Assembly (NCBI GenBank): GCA_023614405.1 | Contig: CM042691.1 | Coordinates: 169,852,927 to 169,916,926, forward strand | Length of the DNA: 64,000 nt | Reading direction: 5' to 3' | Origin: Avena insularis | Lineage: Eukaryota; Streptophyta; Magnoliopsida; Poales; Poaceae | Part shown: piece after piece, positions 33,459 to 46,060 of the stretch | How the letters are laid out: each line of letters begins with the position of its first letter | Numbering within the stretch: the first letter of the stretch is position 1 | The notes under the pieces: generated by a model | Databases searched by the model: none | Told to the model about the DNA's origin: nothing | What the model saw: the letters and a program-made list of their open reading frames with translations, nothing else | Program-made: the position numbers and the translations under genes

Positions 33459-34720
33459 GTGAGAATTTTCGCCTGGTGTCCTATGGACATGCCAGGAGTT
33501 CCCAAGGAATTCGCCGAGCATGCACTCAATGTGTTTCCAGATGTGAAGCCAGTCAAACAATCGATGCGTCGACTGTTCGAGCCAAGAGCCGAAGCCATCA
33601 GTATCAAAGTCAACAGACTCCTCGACGCCAACTTCATCAGGGAGATCAAGGAAAGCGAGTGGCTGGCCAACCCCGTGCTGGTCCCCAAGAAGGACACGGA
33701 CATCCTGCGGATGTGCGTGGACTTCACATCGCTTAACAAGCATTGCCCCAAGAACCATTTTCCCCTCCCACGGATCGATCAAATCACCGACTCCACTGCA
33801 GGATGCGAGAAACTCTCCTTCGTCGACGCCTACTCAGGCTACAACCAAATTCGGATGAAGGCTAAAAATCAGGAGAAAACAACATTCATCACGCTGTTCG
33901 GGGTGTTCTGCTACAACATAATGCCCTTCGGGCTGAAGAATGCAGGCGCCACTTACCAGAGTTGCATGCAGGCATGTCTAAAGGACCATATTGGTCGCAA
34001 CGTCTAGGTCTATGTCTACAACATAGTGATCAAAACAAAGGAGTCTAGGACGCTCATCGACGATCTCCACGAGACGCTCGACAATCTTGATCGCTACAAG
34101 ATCAAGCTAAACCTAGATAAGTTCGCCTTCGGCGTCCCGTCTGGCCAATTACTCGGGTAATTCATCTCTCAGCGTGGCATCAAGGCGAACCCGAAGAAAA
34201 TCAGAGCTATACTAGCCATGGAGAAGCCCGAGAAAATCAAAGGGGTCCAGCAGCTTGCTGGAAAAATCGCGGTGATCAGCAGGTTCATCAGTTGCATGGG
34301 CTAGAAGGCTCTCCCTTTTATCAGCTAGTACGCAAGGCTGAAAAATTCGAGTGGGCGGCTGAAGCAGACGACGCATTTGAGGACCTCAAATGCCTGCTCT
34401 CCACATCACACGTCCTGGTGATGCCGAAGGAAAGGGAGCCTTTGCTGCTATACATAGCAGCCACACATCAGGTGGTCAGCACCGCACTCGTGGTCGAACG
34501 ACCCGAAGATGGTATCCACGGGGTCCAGCGCCCAATCTACTACCTCAGTGAGGTAATGACCCCAACAAAGCAGAGGTACCCCTATTACCAGAAGCTCGCC
34601 TACGGCGTATTCCTGACGGCGCGTTGGCTCAGCCACTACTTCCAGGAGCACCAGATCATGGTCGTCAATGACACCCCCTGTCGAACATCCCGAAGAACAC
34701 CAAATGCATGGGGTGCGTAG
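33459..34720 (+). pseudogene. pol: Tat reverse transcriptase and start of RNase H (inactive)
   Basis: The frame from 33459 is open for 182 codons and contains the RT landmarks VPKKDTDILRMCVDFTSLNK, CPKNHFPLPRIDQITD, LSFVDAYSGYNQIRM and MPFGLKNAGATYQ. A stop replaces a residue at 34005-34007. The catalytic block that follows reads YVYN where the family has YVDD, so both catalytic aspartates are lost. After a stop near 34158 the thumb region and, from 34292, the RNase H-connecting segment (FEWAAEADDAFEDLK, then IYYLSEVMTPTKQRYPYYQK) are recognisable. It would have copied RNA to cDNA; it cannot now. Confidence 0.88.
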
Positions 34721-34839
34721 CCCCGTGGGGCATCGAGTTGTCTCCTTGAGACATCATCTACGAGTGGTGCACCGCCATCAAGTGTCAGGTCCTCCCTGAC
34801 TTCCTCGCCACTGGATGGAGCTCCAGCTGCTCCGGACAT

Positions 34840-35570
34840 GTCGCAGTCCTGGACGATGCACTTCGATGGCTCCAAGCGCGAGGTCGAGTGGGTCAAGGCT
34901 ACATCACGCGTCCTCAAGGCGACAAGATGAAGTATGTCCTGTTGAAGTGTATAAGTGGATTGCACTAGCCCTTTCCATCAGTTCGGACTTTTGGTTGCGT
35001 TGGCTAGTGCATTAAGCTTGACATGGTATCAGAGCCTAAGGTCCCGAGTTCGAGTCCTGGCTTTTGCAATTTATCCTAAAATTGATGTTGACCCCTCTGT
35101 GTCCACGTAGGCCTCTTGAGTCATACGTGAGTTTCGCGCGCCGTCGCTCTCTTCCGGTTGCACGTGCTAACTTCTCTCCGTCACACATGAGAGGGGGTGT
35201 TGAAGTGTATAAGTGGATTGCACTAGCCCTTTCCATCAGTTCGGACTTTTGGTTGCGTTGGCTAGTGCATGAAGCTTGACATGTCCTTCGGATGAAATTC
35301 CGTGCATCCAACAACGAGGCCAAATACGAGGCACTCATACACGGCATGAGGATGGCCAAGGTGTGGGGCGCAACACGCCTCGTCATCTATGGAGACACAA
35401 ACCTCATCATCCACAGATGATGAACGAGTGCAACGCGCATAGCACCAACATGATCTCATAACGTGCGCTCTACAACTCACTCGAAGGGTACTTCGACGGC
35501 TGCGAACTTCTGCACGTTGGAAGGGAAAGCAATGAAGAGGCCAACAAGCTCGCCAACATCGGCTCCACCT
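34840..35570 (+). pseudogene. pol: Tat RNase H, split by a TRIM
   Basis: An RNase H1-like domain: WTMHFDGSK (first catalytic Asp) near 34850 is followed by the insertion at 34940-35281. It resumes with FRASNNEAKYEALIHGMRMA (catalytic Glu) near 35299-35355 and RLVIYGDTNLIIH (catalytic Asp) near 35380-35420. Stops near 34929 and 35417, and a frameshift after that, end the reading. A C-terminal ANKLANIGST stretch occurs near 35541-35570. In the element it would degrade the RNA of the RNA-DNA hybrid. Confidence 0.78.
34940..35281 (+). mobile_element. TRIM/SMART-type miniature LTR retrotransposon, 342 bp
   Basis: Two 84-bp LTRs (34940-35023 and 35198-35281) begin TGTTGAAGTG and end AAGCTTGACA. 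The only difference I see is one base near the end (CATTAAG against CATGAAG). TGGTATCAGAGC at 35024-35035 is a perfect initiator-Met primer-binding site, and GAGAGGGGG just before the second LTR is the polypurine tract. The perfect duplication TGTCC (34935-34939 and 35282-35286) proves insertion. There is no coding capacity, so it depends on enzymes of a copia-type helper. A GAGTTCGAGTCCTGG stretch at about 35046-35060 resembles a tRNA T-arm/B box. Confidence 0.96.
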
Positions 35571-35839
35571 GCGCTCCGGTTCACTAGAAGTGTTCCTCGA
35601 ACAAATCTGCATACCCTCCATGAAGCGGAAATTCCCAAAGGGCTTAGCCCAAGCCGCAGAGCACTCAGGGGCTGCGCCACCCGAAGGACAAGAAGGACAC
35701 AAAAAGCTTGACACGGAGGTCGAGCTAGTAGCCTTATGCAGGTGATGGAGGTTGAGGAAACATGGACCCAACCATACCTCCACTACCTAATAAACAAGCA
35801 TCTTCCTGAGGACCTGACAGATGCCCGACACATATCTCG

Positions 35840-36985
35840 CCGATCAAAGGCCTTCACCATCATCAATGGTGACTTGTACAAGCACAACATTTCGGGTGTG
35901 ATCTAATGATGCGTCGCCATCGGCGACGACAAAAGCATCCTCCTAGACATCCATGAGGGTATCTGCGGCCATCTCGCAGGCAGCCTCTCCCTGGTCGCCA
36001 AAGCTCTACAAGCTGGCTTCTACTCGACAACCGCAATGAACGACGCCAAGGAAATAGTCCAGAGGTGCAACGCCTATCAGAGGTACGCGGATAAGCCAAA
36101 TGCACCAGGATCAGAGCTACGGCCTATTACAATGGCCTGGCCGTTAGCCTAGTGGGGCCTCGACATCATTGGCAAACTGCCAAAGTCCTCGCTAGGAGGC
36201 CACATCTTCCTCCTCGTAGCAGTCGACAAATTCTCAAAGTGGATCGAGGCCATGCCTATTACCAACCAAAGCGACAAAACCGCTATCAAGTTATCTTTAG
36301 GTTCAGAGTACCCCATAACATCATAACGGACAACGGCTCGAACTTCATCTCGAAGGAGTTCCGAGGCTTCTGCGAAAACCTTGGAATCAACTTGTCATAC
36401 GCCTCTGTGGCGCATCCGCGGACCAATGGACAGGTCGAAAAGGCCAATGGCCTCATCGGCAACGACATCAAGAAGCATCTGCTATGCCTACTCGAAAGGC
36501 TTGCATGATCCTAGGCGGACGAGCTACCATCTGTTCTCTGGAGCCTACGCACAACGCCTAACAGCTCAACTGGCTACACACCCTTCTTCATGGTGCACGG
36601 ATCCGAAGCTATGCTACCTTCTGAGGTACGCTACAAGCCCCCACGGGTCATCGCCTACAACGAAGCTAAATCATCAGCCGCACTCGAAGACGCCGTCGAC
36701 ACACTAGATGAGGCACACGACATCGCCGCGGCTCTCTCAGCGGTGTATCAACAGAGCCACTTCAACTACCACAGCCGTGAGCTGCGTCCAAGGTCCTTCA
36801 TCAAAGGAGACCTCGTCCTGCGACTCAAGCAAGAAGGGCACAAGAAGCTCGAGTCACCCTGGGAAGAACCATACATCGTCAATGAAGTCATCCCAGGTGG
36901 CGCCTGCCATCTCATGGACGTCGAATCACGAGTCGAATACTCCAACCCCTGGAACATCGCACGACTGCGACGCTTCTACCCCTAG
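35840..36985 (+). pseudogene. pol: Tat integrase
   Basis: The zinc region is partly visible near 35950-36090 (HEGICGH, later CNAYQRYA, where the second Cys of the CxxC reads Tyr). The core starts near 36150 with GLDIIGKLPKSSLGG (first Asp), then a frame change near 36280. ITDNGSNFISKEF (second Asp) and NGQVEKANGLI (Glu) follow in the frame 36290-36508, so the D-D-E residues survive in separate frames. The C-terminal part, 36590-36985, is open for 131 codons with FKVMDLV-like positions as KGDLVLRLKQEGHKKLESPW and ends at a natural-looking stop after RLRRFYP. Two frame breaks and a stop near 36509 disable it. Confidence 0.85.
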
Positions 36986-38290
36986 TTACACTTTTACTTT
37001 CAATAAGGCTATTCAGCCGAAAAATGTACCTCCTCGCTTACGATGAATAAAAGCTAAGTTCCTTGGCTAAAAATCTTTTTCCCTTATATTATTTATCGCT
37101 AAACACGCTCAGGGGCTGTGGCTTACCTTACGACTTCTTCGATTGACAACAACGCATATAACCTGAGTAGCTGACCACGTCAGGCTAACGAGAATGACAT
37201 GCATACTCTATAATCATACAATGCACTACGTGCCAATACATACAAAATTTACAAGGGCATTACAAGCGCACTCGAACAAATACAGACTTTATATTATCTT
37301 GTTTTTTGTTTACATGACTACTATGCTGGAGCAAAAAGTTTGTTCGCTCCTCAAACACATCTACAATTTATTGGCATACTACGCTACCGCCGCATAGTGC
37401 GGACGTATATCCCATGCCATGCCATCTGGAGGTGGAGGTGGCCCAGCCGCTATCTCCGCAACATTGACATCACGGTGATGGAGTCGAACAAGAGACGGGG
37501 ATGCCTCCACGCCTTCTAGCAATTAATGGCGCATCAGCTCCCTCACGTGACCTGCATCTCGAAACTTCCCGAGCAAGCCTAGAAAGCTAGAAGGTGCAAA
37601 TCTAGAGGGAACATGGTGGCCCAAATCACCGCAAGTGACGCCCTCGCTCGCCTCAGACCTCAAAGAACTTTATGGACACGATCTTGCACCGTCGCAGGGA
37701 CGATGGCTCGATCGCGGTCCATCCAGAAAAACCGTCGGCTTCCAGCTCTTGTTGCGTCAAGCAATTCATTCGAATCGCCACTTGGTCCTTCTCTTACTTC
37801 GTAAGAAGATTCATAACTTCACAATGAAATGGGTGAGCTAACATAAAAATTGGCACACTCGAGGAGGCAACGGTTCAAAAGGGCTTACATTGGATTTGCT
37901 CGCCCATCTGCCGAAATTCTTCAAGCAGAAACTCTTCTCTGACAATGCCTCGCTCGGCCTTGGACTTCCACATATCTTTGTGACCATGGATGCTGAGGAT
38001 GTCCTTCTCCAAGCTTTAGATGCGGTCACACGAAAATGGCAACTGCGACGACTCGCTCAATGATGGGTGAGTGACAAGCGCAGGAGAAGGTGTAACCACT
38101 GGAACCGCACCTGAAGGACCCTAAGAGTGCACATGCAAACATCAAAATCAGAAACATTTTACAATAGTCAAAAGATGCATTCATTTATACAAATCAGGCC
38201 ACTACGTGGCAGAGTGACACTTGTTCATCCAAAATACATTACAAATGCAAAAGAGAGAAGCTAAAACTAGGAAAGCTACAAAGCAGAAAG
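36986..38290. other. Tat region between integrase and the antisense gene
   Basis: No plus-strand frame is supported. GCTCAGGGGCTGTGG near 37100-37115 and AT-rich sequence follow the integrase stop. Between about 37390 and 38160 some minus-strand stretches look like further 3' exons or untranslated sequence of the antisense gene, without a recognisable motif. Confidence 0.5.
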
Positions 38291-38864
38291 GGCCTAAGCG
38301 CCAGCACCTGGAGCAGCTTCAGATCCAGACTGCCTACTCTTGGCTGCTCGCTGCTACTCCAAAGAGTAGTCAGCCAGGAGATCTATCAGCTTAGGCCCAA
38401 AATGCTTGTAGTGGGAGGCGAAGGTGGCAAACGCTACCTCAGAGCCATCCGCCGCTGTCGGCATACTGGACGTGACTTGCGTCAAATCCAGCTAGGATCC
38501 GGACGCCATCGCCAGCCCCATAGCATCGCCGACCCCCTTCTGCATGCGCTTGTATTTCACAGGAGCATCATTCGCTAGCGCCTCCGCGAGGGAGTCGACA
38601 TCATCAAGGGCGACACCCTTGGGGTTGATCTCCTTGTAGAAGCGAGCAAGCGCCTTTTTGGCATTGTCAAGGGACAGAACGATAGAGGAGCAGCGATCTT
38701 CGATCGCTGCAGCAGCATCTGCCAAGGAATCCCCGTGCTCTAGCGCACTATTATCAAATGCAACACTAGAAGAATCTAGCAAGAAACGCAACAAAATCAT
38801 TGGAATGAGGAAAAAGAAATCACACCCAAGACACAGAACACCCAAAGGAGACCAAGGTGGCTTA

Positions 38865-41800
38865 TGTCAACACCCAAATTTTTAATCCCAGATGCCTGTT
38901 ATGCCATACATCGCAATCCCAGGATTACCAAATTTGCGAGACATAACAGATTTGATATCACAATACATCATCCATTAAAAACCATACATAAGGTCTTACA
39001 CAAATAAGGATCTCATGATCCAGTTCTTAATACAATTTAAGCAGCGGAATAACGTAATAGTAACGACAGCGTAGGCGAAGCTCCATCTTTAGGGTCACAG
39101 ACAATGCTGACGATGGGAGATGATCCTAGTTGTCGTAACCTTCCTGCTATCCATCTTCCTGATACTCCTCTTCGTAGTCTGGCCACGGGAATAGCCAGGT
39201 ACAAAGCCATGAGTACTCTTTAAGTACTCGCAAACTAATACTAACAAGTGAAGTGGTTTTGAATAGGACATACTAAGCTCTAGGGTTGTTTTGCAAAAAG
39301 CCAACCTCTACTAAGTTCAGAAGCAAAGAAAGCTAGTTGAAATTTTTATAACACCTAAGTGGGAACTTGAATTTCATGTCACAACTCAATTGTGGTCAAC
39401 TCAAAGTCACTAATCATTTCACAAGTCCTTTTGAAAACATCTGACGATAGAACAGTATGGCCACTCCAACTATCCATAACCACGGATGTGGCTATTCAAA
39501 TAGTTTGACCCTCTACAGAGATTGTACACTTCCACCACAACATTCGATACATCCGTCAGGAACAATCCTGAATTTGCCATACTTAGTATGCGGATAATCA
39601 ATCCTAACCTTTCAATTACACGCCCTAGTATAGGCACCTCTCCTGTGAGTTTGGCCTCCCCACCATGACCAACTGTCATCTTGGGAGCTGCACAGGTGGA
39701 CAATCTTCACAAGGTAGCCTCAGCTCAGACCTTGGCCGCAAGAGAACCCATACTAAGGTATATAAATTTCCAGTCAAGCCCTACCCAAATTTCGGGTATT
39801 GTGGTTGTACGATAAAATTGGAATTGTATCGCATCCAGACAACCATCAGTTTTGTAAAGGGCTAAGGCTCATGCCTTAACATTTTCATCATCAAAATCAT
39901 TTGGTGTTTGGAAACACATGTCAAAACATTTCAGTAGAATGACTCATCATTCTAAGGTTTTCATAACCATTTTCACCAAGTATTCCCATCTAAATTTGAT
40001 CAAGTTTTATGCTTAGCACTAGCATCTACAAGTGGGGGTAAATACTAATGAGGGGTAATAAACAAGTGGGGATTAACTAAGTTTAATCTCATGCCTTAGG
40101 ATAATATCAAGATTATCTAACTTAGGCCAAATTTTATGCTCTTTATGCTACCTTTAATTATCTTTCTAGAATCTACAAGTCAATAAGTAAACTTTTGATA
40201 GAAAGCTTTTAATAAAGAAAATAAAATACTAAGCTTGCAAGTAAAACTAGGATGGTGTGTCAAGTGGGTATAATCATATATGCTTAAGGCATATAGTTGG
40301 CATAGTAACAAGCAAGTAGTAGCTTGCATAAGTAGGGTATCTTGCAAGTGTTAGCTTGCAAGGTTGCAAGTATTGGCTTGCCTTGTGCAGAGCAGTGGTT
40401 GAAGTTCTCCTCGGCTTCTTCCTCGTAGTATCCTCCTTCCTCCTCGTATCCTTGGTTGGTACTAGCTTCTATAAATAAATACGAGGTACACAATCACCAA
40501 ACAATACTTAACTATTTATAATCATCACACAAAGGTTCATACTAGATGATCTATCATCATCATTAATATTACAAGGATTAAAACACTTGTCCCATTTATT
40601 TTGTTTGAGAAAAGTAATTTCTACTCATTGAAAAACTACTTAAGATTTAATATTCTCCAACTCAAACATGGGATCATGTTGACACATGTTATCACCACAT
40701 ATTTCAGTACATGGAAATGTGATTTAAAGTGGTGTCACAATTTAATAAGGTTTAACCTTTTTATTTAATTTAATTAAAGTGACTAGAAATGCCTATGTGT
40801 CATTCTTTTATTACTTGATCATTATTTCTGTAAGCAAACCTATATATTTTTATATATTCTGAAAGGTATGGTTAAAGGTGATTTTTGAGAGTTGGAATCA
40901 ACTCAAAATATCTTATGGTTGAATTTTGGAAAATGTTTCAATGCATAAAAGCTTCTGCCTTGTTATTTTTACCATGGGTGATCTATAAATCTAAATGGTT
41001 TGAATCCAAGGGCTTGGATTAAGCATTTCAGTACCTTTCTAACAAAATTGGTTTCATGCATTTTGGTTTAGTGAATCGAGCTGGGTTGATTTTTGAATCT
41101 AGGTACAAAACTGGCTTTGAAATTAAATGAATAAATCTAAATTTGAATTAGTGGGTTGCGCGGGAGGTTTAACTGGGCCGACCCACTACGCATAGCGCAC
41201 GCGCGGGCTGGTTAAGTGAATGAACCCACTCGTCAGTGAGACAACGAGTGACGAAGCGGTACGGGGTGATCTAGGCCGCATGATCTAACTCTAATTGAAC
41301 GGCTCTGGTTCATCGTCCACGTCGGTCAGCGCCGGCGAGACAGAACCCTAGCGCGGCCAGTGGGGGTCATGGGAGGCTCACCGGGGCTCAGGAGATGGTC
41401 GGCGATGGGGGCGAACGACGAAGTCGACGATGACGATTCTCCTGGTAGCGGCAGCTTCTCCTGGGGCGGCTCCAATCGACGGTGCCTCTCCTCCTCTCAA
41501 CGGCGAACTCCGATGAAATTCTGGCCACCTGGTGCTCGCCTTGCTCCGGGAGTGAGTGGGTGTGATCAGTGAGAGGTGGGGAGTGAACTGGTGTGAAGAA
41601 AACTAGCGGGGGGGGGGGGTCTCCTTTTATAGTGGCTTAAGGGGACCGAATTGCGCGGGTGGAGCTCATCGGTGTTGACGGCACAGAGTGCTACTGGCAT
41701 GGGCGACGATAGGGGGCGGTGCTATGCTCCCTGGCGAAGCTCAACGGAATGGTGGCGAGGCGTGGGGCGGTGCGAGATGGTCGGAACATCACGGCGCTCT

Positions 41801-42897
41801 GGGCAGGTCCGACGGTGATTTTAATGGCGCACAGCGTCTACGATCCGCGCAGCAGCGAACAGGCATGTCCACGGGGTTGCTGGGGTGCTGGCGATCATGC
41901 ACGCAAGTGGCAAGGGCGGCGCACGGTCTGTGGGCGTGTGTCATGGTTGGCGCACTGGCGGGCTCTCGGCCGCATGCAGAGGGACTAGGCGCGTGCTTTG
42001 CGGGTGGTCCAGTGGCTGGTTGCGCTCGAGGCTTGGACAAGGAGTGGCGGTGGACGGTTCTGCGTGTCCCAGACAAGGTTGGCGAGGCTAGTTCTTCCTC
42101 TAGCTCGCTGGCGACATGAGGGTGACAATAGTGCTCTCGGCATGCTCACCATTAATGGCTAGGCTTGTTCACAGTGGTGCTAAAGCTAGTTAGATTACTT
42201 TGATCATCTACTGGGAGTGTAGAGTAAGCTATAGAGGGAGCAAGTTAGGCACTGATCACTGCTCACTATAGTGTTTTGTGTTTGTTTGTTTGCTGCAAAC
42301 AAGGTGTTTGATGAAATGGCCGAAAGAAATTCAAATTTGAATTTTGGATTCAAACTTGGTGAGTTTGCTAGGCACATACTAGGGAGTATCTAGTTAGTTG
42401 GATTGGTCAAGGGGCACTGGTTTGGTTGGGTTTTGAAAATGTGTGATCTTCACATATGTTAAAGATTCAATTTTGAATTGTCATTTGAATGGGGTTGCTA
42501 AATGTTTCTGCAAGTTCGAAAGGTGGGATTTGATTCACTTACTTGGTCTATCAAGGGGTGAAAAGAATTGGAAAAGTTTCTGTTTGGAATCTTGGACTAG
42601 AAACACTCAAAGTGACCTAGTGAGCAAGATTGGCAAAAATGACCATTTGCCTTATTTGATTTGTTTTTGATTTTCTCTTGATTTGTTTCTGCTTGGAAAT
42701 GTTTTAGATGATGTTATATTCATCTTTGAACCATTCCTTACTATTTAGTTGAATCACACAAGTCCATTCATGCATTTATCAAATCATCACATACACACAT
42801 GCATTCATTTGGTTTTTATTTAATCAAAGTTTTTGTTAACCCTAATTTTAGTCATTAGAGTTTGATGATCATTGTTTCATATTTTTGGGATGTTACA
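38865..42897 (-). repeat. 3' LTR of the Tekay-like element, 4033 bp
   Basis: Runs from TGTCAACACCC to GGGATGTTACA in plus orientation (TG...CA). The first part is AT-rich; about 41300-42110 is GC-rich and holds unsupported frames on both strands. A run of 12 G lies at 41608-41619. 42898-42912 is the adjoining polypurine tract (minus strand TAAGGAGGGAAGGTT). No LTR-encoded gene is supported. Confidence 0.9.
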
Positions 42898-42939
42898 AAC
42901 CTTCCCTCCTTAAACGAAATCTCATCTCGAGATTTGAAA

Positions 42940-44887
42940 AAGAAGAAAAAAGATTACCAAGGATTTAAAGATATCGGGAAACTCCGTCCTGATGTGATCT
43001 TCTCGCTCCCAGGTAGCTTCTTCTTCAGTGTGGTTGCTCCACTGAATCTTGAGAAATTTGATGCTTCGGGTTCTGGTGGTTCTGAAAGCTTATTCAAAAA
43101 TACGAATGGGTACTTCGGGATACGTCAGGTCATCGTTGATCTCTGTGGTCCGGTGATCAATGTTCTTGAACACTTCAGTCTTCTCCAGAACTTCAAGGCA
43201 TTTGCGAAGTAATGATATATGGAACACATATGTACCGCTGACATCTCCTCTGGCAGTTCCAATTGATATGATACTTCTCCTCGACGATTCAGAATCTTGA
43301 AGGGTCCGATATATCTGGGGGCTAACTTTCCTTTGAGCTGGAAACACTGCATTCCCTTCAAAGGAGATACTTTGAGATACACAAAATCTCCGATATTGAA
43401 GGCGAGGTCTTGACGTATCTTGCCGGCGTAACTCTTCTGTCTTGACTGGGTGGTCTTGAGGTGCTCACGAATCTTGTGAACTTTTTCTTCTGCTTCTCGT
43501 AGGATGTCGGGTCCGTAAATCTGACTCTCTCCTACTTCCGACCAATTCAAAGAGGTGCGACACTTTCTTCCATACATGAATTCAAATGGGGACATTTGAA
43601 AACTTGCTTGATAATTGTTGTTGTATGAAAATTCTGCGAAAGGCATACAGTCTTCCCATTTAGATCCATAGTCTAGCACACATGCTCCCAACATATCTTC
43701 GAGTATTTGATTTACTCGCTTCGTTTGTCCATCGGTCTGAGGGTGATATGCTGTGCTGAAATCTAGTCGCGTTCCTAAACCTTCTTGGACTTTCTTCCAG
43801 AATCTCGAGGTAAATTGAGTTCCTCGATCTGATACGATGTTCTTGGGGACTCCATGCAAACTGACGATTCTAGCGATGTACAACTCTGCTAGCTTCAAAC
43901 TCTGGTATGTGGTCTTGACTGGTAAGAAATGGGCTACCTTGGACAATCTGTCAACTATGACCCAGATAGAGTCATTTCCCCTACTATAAGTAGGCAATCT
44001 GGTGATAAAGTCTATTCCAACTGAATCCCATTTCCATTCCAGAATCTGTAATGTCCCGCCTTGACTCTCTGACATATATCGCACTTGGCGATATATCTTC
44101 CGATTTCTCTCTTCATTTTATGCCACCAAAATTGCTCGTTCAAATCCTGATACATCTTCGTTCCTCCGGGGTGGATAGAATAAAGAGTATCATGGGCCTC
44201 TTTCAAAATAACTTCTTTCAACTCCGAATCTGCTGGTACACAGAGGCGTCCTTTGTACCATATAACTCCTTCTTCGTCTTCGGTGAATCCGGGTACTTTT
44301 CCTGTACCGATACGATGTTTGATTCCGTCGATACTAGTATTTCCTTTCCACGCCTCCTTGATTTGACTGATCAAAGTGGGTTGAATTTCTATGCTAGCCA
44401 AAAATCCTTCACTCACTAATTCCATTCGGAAATCTTCCATCGTTTTGTGCAAACTTGGTTGCTCCTTCAAAATCATGGAGTTCAAGCGGCACGGCAATCT
44501 GCTAAGGGCATCTGCTACCACATTGGCTTTACCGGGGTGATAGTGAATGTCCAGATCATAGTCCTTGATTAGCTCAATCCATCTTCTCTGCCTCATATTC
44601 AGCTCCTTCTGAGTGAATATATACTTTAGGCTCTTGTGATCCGAATAAATCTCACAACAATTTCCCATGAGATAATGCCTCCATGTCTTCAGGGCTAGAA
44701 CTACGGATGCTAGTTCAAGGTCGTGGGTTGGATAATTCGGTTCATGCTGCTTTAGTTGTCGGGATACATAAGATTTAACTTTGCCTTCTTGCATTAGCAC
44801 ACATCCGAGACCGATCTTGGAGGCGTCACAATACACATCAAAGGGTTTCGTGATGTCCGACATGATCAAGATTGGGGCCGAAATCAA
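42940..44887 (-). pseudogene. pol: Tekay-like RNase H, integrase and chromodomain (integrase catalytic Glu replaced)
   Basis: RNase H opens the frame from 44887: [14 protein letters not shown] (Asp), [19 protein letters not shown] (Glu), [12 protein letters not shown] (Asp), ending in VVADALSRL. The integrase zinc finger follows (H...H near [18 protein letters not shown]). A frame change near 44030 leads to the core: [13 protein letters not shown] (first Asp), IVSDRGTQFTSRFW (second Asp) and DGQTKRVNQ, in which the catalytic Glu of the family DGQTERVNQ reads Lys. The frame then shifts near 43270, and the tail at 43250-42940 reads PEVPIRIFE, a stop, then FLKIQWSNHTEEEATWERE, a chromodomain ending that would tether integration to marked chromatin. 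Confidence 0.9.
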
Positions 44888-44902
44888 TCTCCTCTTAAGT
44901 TC

Positions 44903-45706
44903 CTAAAAACTCGCTTCACATTTGTCCGTACATTCAAACTTCTTGTCCTTCTTAAGTAATTGGGTCATGGGTCTTGCAATACTCGAGAATCCTTCTACAA
45001 ACTTGCGGTAGTATCCCGCTAATCCGAGAAATGCACGAACTTGGGTTTTAGTGGTTGGGGCTTGCAAATCTTCAACATCCTTCACCTTTGCAGGGTCAAC
45101 GGCAATTCCTCCGGCTAATACAATATGTCCGAGGAATCCTACCTCCTGTAACCAGAATTCACATTTGCTAAACTTGGCATACAACTGATGCTCTCTAAGG
45201 GTTCCAAGAATGGTCCTTAGGTGTAGCTCATGTTCATCTTCTGATTTGGAATAAATCAAAATGTCATCAATAAAAACAACGACAAACTTATCCAGGAAGT
45301 CCATAAAAATCTTATTCATGAGGTTCATGATATAAGCGGGGGCATTGGTTAATCCAAAAGACATGACCGTATACTCGTATAATCCATATCGGGTGGTAAA
45401 GGATGTCTTTGGAATATCCTCTGCATGAATCTTGATTTGATGATAGACAGTTCTAAGATCAATCTTAGAAAACACTTTGGCACCAGTCAACTGGTCAAAC
45501 ATGTCTTCTATCTTTGACAACGGGTACTTGTTCTTGATGGTGACATCATTCAACTTCCGATAATCCGTACACAAACGGTTACCTCCATCTTTTTTGTCCG
45601 CAAACAAAACAGGTGATCTCCATGGTGACGCACTTGGTTGAATCAATCCAATTTCCAGCATGGCATCCAGTTGCTTCTTTAGTTCCACTAGTTCTGACGG
45701 GTTCAT
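44903..45706 (-). pseudogene. pol: Tekay-like reverse transcriptase
   Basis: A 267-codon open frame containing [51 protein letters not shown] and the catalytic [11 protein letters not shown] with both aspartates intact. [19 protein letters not shown] and [18 protein letters not shown] thumb sequence follow. A stop near 44903 separates it from RNase H, and its N-terminus lacks the usual protease linkage because of stops upstream (45706-46060). The catalytic core itself looks sound. Confidence 0.9.
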
Positions 45707-46060
45707 GCTATATGGTATCTAGGCTATGGGTCCTATTCCAGGGATTAGTTCAATGATAAATTAGATACCCCGATCCGGGGGCATACCGGGCAAAACATCT
45801 GGAAATACATCGAGGTATTCACAGACTATCCGGACTTGGTCAATGGTTGGCTAGGCTATACTCTTGTTGCACTTGAATTAACGGGGCAAGATTTCAGATA
45901 CATGCTCGACTGATATTCCAGCTGTACTAGTCATGGTTATGGCTTTCTTGGCACAGTCAATTAGTCCTTTGTGTTTGGACATCCAATCCATTCCTAGTAC
46001 TACTTCCAAACCTTTAGTTCCGAGTACTATTAGATTAGCATAAAAATCTATGCCATGGAT

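Noticed and set aside
35024..35065. Possible tRNA gene (TGGTATCAGAGC and GAGTTCGAGTCC)
   Set aside because: The first part is the TRIM primer-binding site. No cloverleaf with an acceptor stem or anticodon arm can be formed around it, so only a T-arm-like stretch remains.
41688..42119. Frames in the GC-rich part of the Tekay-like LTR, repeated at 47059-47490
   Set aside because: LTR duplication keeps them, but overlapping frames on both strands and no motif argue against a gene.
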